From JAHJTW01 sp964545545 (lineage in GTDB: Bacteria; Krumholzibacteriota; Krumholzibacteriia; LZORAL124-64-63), in contig CAZJGK010000049.1 of assembly GCA_964545545.1 (NCBI GenBank), positions 1-24,080 on the forward strand: a DNA stretch of 24,080 nucleotides. The letters run 5' to 3'. The position numbers and the translations under genes were made by a program. Below are positions 23,372-24,080 of this stretch, piece after piece; position 1 is the first letter of the stretch; the number at the start of each line of letters is the position of its first letter. The notes below the pieces were generated by a model. That model ran no database searches and was not told where the DNA came from. It worked only from the letters and a program-made list of their open reading frames with translations.

Positions 23372-24001
23372 ATGACTTCCCGAATCGCCTTGGTACTAGC
23401 GTTTCTCATGGCGGCCTTTCCCGCCTCGGGCCAGGACACCGTCAACGATGGGATCATGCTGTTAACCTCTGATTATACTCAATGCACCGCAGCCTTTGCC
23501 TTTGAACATGTCACTATCCAGGTCCTGCTGGCCTGCCCGTCCTACCCGTTCATCAAGGGGTTCGAATTCGGCCTGGACATCGACAACCAGGTCAATAGTC
23601 AACTGACCGCCACACTGGCCGAACCCGGCGTTGTGACCGACCTCGAGGATCCGGGTCCCGGTGCCTTCAATATGATCGCACATTTCGATGAACCCATGCC
23701 CGCGGCCGACGAGATGCTCCTGGCCAACATTGACGTCTTCTTTGGGGATATTAATCCTTTGTACTTCCATTTGCGGAACTCGGTGCCTTCCAGCCTCGGC
23801 GACGGACTGCCGGCGTATTACGCCGATCCGGGCCCGGTTACCATGCCCCTGGAGCCGTTGATCAACTGTAATGGCTGGAATTTCGCCATCAATCCATTTG
23901 ACGACTGCTGTATCACCCTGGCCAAAGCCGCCGGCTCATTCTGTGGTCCCCTGGCCGATGAAAACCTGTCCTGGGGCGCCGTCAAGAGTCTCTACCGCTG
24001 A
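23372..24001 (+). CDS. Secreted protein of unknown function with C-terminal WGAVKSLYR motif
   Basis: The 209-residue protein has a clear signal peptide (about 1-20, IALVLAFLMAAFPASGQD). Its middle is rich in beta-type segments, for example IKGFEFGLDIDN and NMIAHFDEPM. The cysteines (C28-region, CPS, CNG, DDCC, FCG) suggest disulfides outside the cytoplasm. It ends in DENLSWGAVKSLYR. From memory, similar endings occur in many secreted proteins of Eisenbacteria- or Krumholzibacteriota-type genomes, but I could not check this. No enzyme motif is visible. Start: the frame opens at TTG 23342, but ATG 23372 has GGGGG seven bases ahead and begins a proper signal peptide. It is transcribed alone and away from ridA. 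The remaining bases (24002-24080) contain nothing I recognise. Confidence 0.8.
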   Translation: MTSRIALVLAFLMAAFPASGQDTVNDGIMLLTSDYTQCTAAFAFEHVTIQVLLACPSYPFIKGFEFGLDIDNQVNSQLTATLAEPGVVTDLEDPGPGAFNMIAHFDEPMPAADEMLLANIDVFFGDINPLYFHLRNSVPSSLGDGLPAYYADPGPVTMPLEPLINCNGWNFAINPFDDCCITLAKAAGSFCGPLADENLSWGAVKSLYR

Positions 24002-24080
24002 CAAAAACAGCCGCGAACCCTGGCCTCGCCATGACCGTGGAGTAGGCCGAGCACCTTTGCCCTGCAGAGCGTCGTGGAGG

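Overview
The window looks like a chromosomal segment of a GC-rich, Gram-negative, respiring bacterium, probably an uncultured FCB-superphylum lineage (Krumholzibacteriota or Eisenbacteria-like). This assignment is inference. It rests on a secreted nuclease with a C-terminal FlgD/T9SS-like tail (core PNPFNPNT then YDVMGRVVRTL), a DUF5683-type membrane protein, a secreted protein ending in WGAVKSLYR, and outer-membrane and periplasmic proteins. The core gene order resembles the conserved lepA-hemW-hrcA-grpE-dnaJ-rsmE neighbourhood.

Layout. Positions 1-147 (minus) hold the 5' half of tRNA-Val(CAC) and a complete CAT-anticodon tRNA. Positions 211-3726 (minus) are dnaG-rpoD, a macromolecular-synthesis pair with no rpsU in front. 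Positions 3727-4349 are a 0.6-kb non-coding region with a dnaG promoter candidate and two notable hairpins. Positions 4350-7225 (plus) are a two-gene respiratory module: an octaheme hydroxylamine-oxidoreductase-family cytochrome followed by a six-heme NapC/NrfH-type membrane cytochrome. A symmetrical bidirectional terminator (7250-7280) separates it from a convergent outer-membrane porin-like gene (7301-8521) and a secreted endonuclease I (8713-9849).

Positions 9971-21148 (minus) are a ten-gene housekeeping run transcribed as lepA-lepB-hemW-hrcA-grpE-dnaJ-rsmE-yqeY-cvpA-mutS2, with short gaps or overlaps. It covers translation, secretion, heme handling, the HrcA heat-shock regulon, rRNA modification and DNA maintenance. 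dnaK is missing from its usual place between grpE and dnaJ. Upstream are a DUF5683-type gene, a diacylglycerol/sphingosine-kinase-family gene, a selenocysteine tRNA and ridA (all minus). A divergent secreted protein of unknown function (23372-24001, plus) ends the window.

The most distinctive biology is the HAO-like/NapC-like pair, 14 covalent heme sites in all. It could pass quinol electrons to a periplasmic nitrogen-oxide reductase, by analogy with the reductive HaoA-HaoC systems of Campylobacterota. The tRNA-Sec shows that the organism probably makes selenoproteins, although none is visible here. No mobile element, CRISPR array or phage gene was seen.
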